A stretch of 13,703 nucleotides of DNA from Selenomonadaceae bacterium (GTDB lineage: Bacteria > Bacillota > Negativicutes > Selenomonadales > Selenomonadaceae), in assembly GCA_017529085.1 (NCBI GenBank), contig JAFXOC010000005.1, positions 1-13,703 on the forward strand, given 5' to 3'. Of the stretch, positions 12,588 through 13,703 are shown one piece after another; the first letter of the stretch is position 1, and the number at the start of each line of letters is the position of its first letter. A model generated the notes under the pieces. That model did not search any database, was not told the DNA's origin, and was given only the letters and a program-made list of their open reading frames with translations. The translations under genes and the position numbers were made by a program.

Positions 12588-13623
12588 GGAGATATTTTCG
12601 ACGATAGAAAAGGCGGCAATAACCCACGAACTGTCAAAGGGGGAGATTGTCGCCCTGTTGCAATGCAAAAGAGTGGAGGAAGATTTGGCCGCCGCTGCGG
12701 ATTTGACTCGGAAAAAATTTGTGGGCGACGGCGTTCACCTTAGGGGGCTTATAGAATTTACGAATTATTGCAAGAGAAGCTGCGCATATTGCGGACTTAG
12801 GGCGGCTAATAAGCGGCTTACGAGGTACCGTTTGAAAGATGAAGAAATACTAAATCTCGCAAAGAAGGCGAAGGCTTACGGTTATGAAACCGTGGTGTTG
12901 CAGGGCGGCGAGGATGATTTTTTCTCATGCGACAGGCTTTTTAACATCGTGTCGAAGATAAAGGCGCTTGACGTGGCGGTGACGCTTTCCGTGGGGGAAA
13001 GGAGTTTCGAGGACTATAAGAAATTGAAGGAAGCGGGAGCGGATAGATTTTTGCTTAGGATAGAAACGACAAATCAAGCGCTGTACGCTCGCCATCATCA
13101 AGGCATGAGTTTAGAGGCGCGAAAGAGATGTTTGGAGAATTTGAAGGAATTAGGTTACGAAGTGGGTACGGGCAGTTTAATAGGATTGCCGGGTGATTCG
13201 GCGGAGACTTTGGCGGAGGATTTGCTTTTCTTTAAGGAAATCGATGCTGATATGCTTGGAATGGGGCCGTTTTTGCCCAATCCCGATACTCCTTTGGGAG
13301 CGGAAAAAGCCGGAAGTTTTTCCGTGACGAGAAGATTGTTGTCGATAACTCGGTTGTTGCTCCCCACCGCAAATATTCCCGCAACCACCGCGGTTGAAAC
13401 ACTTAGAGAGGGTGGCAGGGATATTATGCTAAATTCCGGCGCAAACGTGGTAATGTCGAACGTAACCGAGGGAGCCGCGCGTGAATTTTACGCATTGTAC
13501 CCCGGAAAAAGCGGCGTACACGATAAGCCCGAAGATATGAGGGGAATGTGGGAAGAAAAGTTAAAATCCATGGGAAGATTTGTGGCGAAAGGGAAAGGGT
13601 TCAGAAATCTAACGCCTTATTAA
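12577..13623 (+). CDS. hydE: [FeFe]-hydrogenase H-cluster radical SAM maturase HydE
   Basis: A cytoplasmic radical S-adenosylmethionine enzyme that works with HydF and HydG to build the di-iron part of the [FeFe]-hydrogenase H-cluster; it is required for making the bridging dithiolate ligand. The 348 residues are the usual length. The 4Fe-4S cluster motif CxxxCxxC is seen as CKRSCAYC (Cys65, Cys69, Cys72). Family segments follow along the TIM barrel: VVLQGGEDDFF, LSVGERSFEDY, RFLLRIETTN, GSLIGLPGDSAETLAEDLLF and MGMGPFLPNPDTPL-like text (LGMGPFLPNPDTPL). The C-terminal cysteines that hold a second iron-sulphur cluster in some HydE proteins are absent (LYPGKSGVHDKPED). The start overlaps the preceding gene by 11 bases and has only a weak Shine-Dalgarno, pointing to translational coupling. 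It implies an [FeFe]-hydrogenase elsewhere in the genome. BioB- or PylB-like enzymes are related, but the motif set favours HydE. Confidence 0.94.
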   Translation: MTDKEIFSTIEKAAITHELSKGEIVALLQCKRVEEDLAAAADLTRKKFVGDGVHLRGLIEFTNYCKRSCAYCGLRAANKRLTRYRLKDEEILNLAKKAKAYGYETVVLQGGEDDFFSCDRLFNIVSKIKALDVAVTLSVGERSFEDYKKLKEAGADRFLLRIETTNQALYARHHQGMSLEARKRCLENLKELGYEVGTGSLIGLPGDSAETLAEDLLFFKEIDADMLGMGPFLPNPDTPLGAEKAGSFSVTRRLLSITRLLLPTANIPATTAVETLREGGRDIMLNSGANVVMSNVTEGAAREFYALYPGKSGVHDKPEDMRGMWEEKLKSMGRFVAKGKGFRNLTPY

Positions 13624-13625
13624 AG

Positions 13626-13703
13626 TTTTTTTCTCTTTTCTTTTTCTTTGCTTCTTTCTTTTTCTCTTCTCTTTTTTACAAAAAAAGAGAAAATAAAAAG
13701 TAA
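13626..13703 (+). repeat. Intergenic triplex-capable element, copy 2 (cut by window end)
   Basis: It has the same layout as copy 1: pyrimidine arm 13627-13649, GCTTC (13650-13654), pyrimidine arm 13655-13677, ACA, and a purine-rich arm from 13681 to the window end. The pyrimidine arms are mirror images at 22 of 23 positions. Of the 23 positions of the purine arm, 20 can pair with the second pyrimidine arm and 21 match the first arm in triplex pattern. It begins two bases after the hydE stop. Sequence and arm length differ from copy 1, but both copies contain TTTGCTTCTTTCTTT and TTTTTTACAAAAAA. Confidence 0.75.

Noticed and set aside
12298..12668. Minus-strand hydrophobic open frames opposite the Lys-rich tail
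   Set aside because: They are the reverse complement of AAA/AAG-rich coding sequence and give Phe/Leu-rich text with no start signal.

Overview
The window most likely comes from an anaerobic bacterium of the Negativicutes, the Gram-positive-derived bacteria with an outer membrane. This is an inference. It rests on a [FeFe]-hydrogenase maturase (HydE), an acetyl-type MetA, two exported Sec-type proteins, a giant acidic RTX-like protein of the sort secreted by two-membrane cells, and moderate base composition with strong Shine-Dalgarno sites. No rRNA, tRNA, CRISPR array, insertion sequence or phage structural gene was seen.

Layout. At 1-984 lies the 3' part of a dicarboxylate/amino-acid:cation symporter, followed by a nested hairpin. 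At 1115-2128 a sugar O-acetyltransferase and a PaaI-type hotdog thioesterase form a two-gene operon, ending in a very regular bidirectional terminator. At 2200-2948, on the minus strand, a DUF3990-like putative ADP-ribosyltransferase and a small partner gene form a compact toxin-antitoxin-like cassette. From 3196 to 8681 runs a giant modular surface or secreted protein. It is split by a run of ten G residues: with 10 G translation stops at codon 203, and with 11 or 8 G one 1,828-residue (or 1,827-residue) protein is read through. This is the hallmark of a phase-variable contingency gene. A tyrosine recombinase (8835-9821) follows with its own promoter and terminator, then a secreted protein of unknown function (9942-10910), then a tight operon of metA, a small secreted protein and hydE (11023-13623).

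Most interesting signals. (1) The poly-G switch in the giant gene. (2) Two copies of an unusual intergenic element (10926-10996 and 13626-13703, the second cut by the window edge), each placed just after a stop codon. Each has the order pyrimidine arm - GCTTC - pyrimidine arm - ACA - purine arm. The two pyrimidine arms are mirror repeats and the second pairs with the purine arm. This is the layout needed for an intramolecular pyrimidine-motif triple helix. The two copies differ in length and sequence, yet the mirror relation holds in both. (3) A transporter whose substrate-site residues depart from the glutamate/aspartate pattern. (4) An ART-like gene paired with a small protein I cannot assign to a family.

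The metabolic genes look like ordinary core functions: methionine synthesis through O-acetylhomoserine and assembly of the hydrogenase H-cluster. The giant protein, the recombinase and the ART-like cassette form the accessory part of the window.
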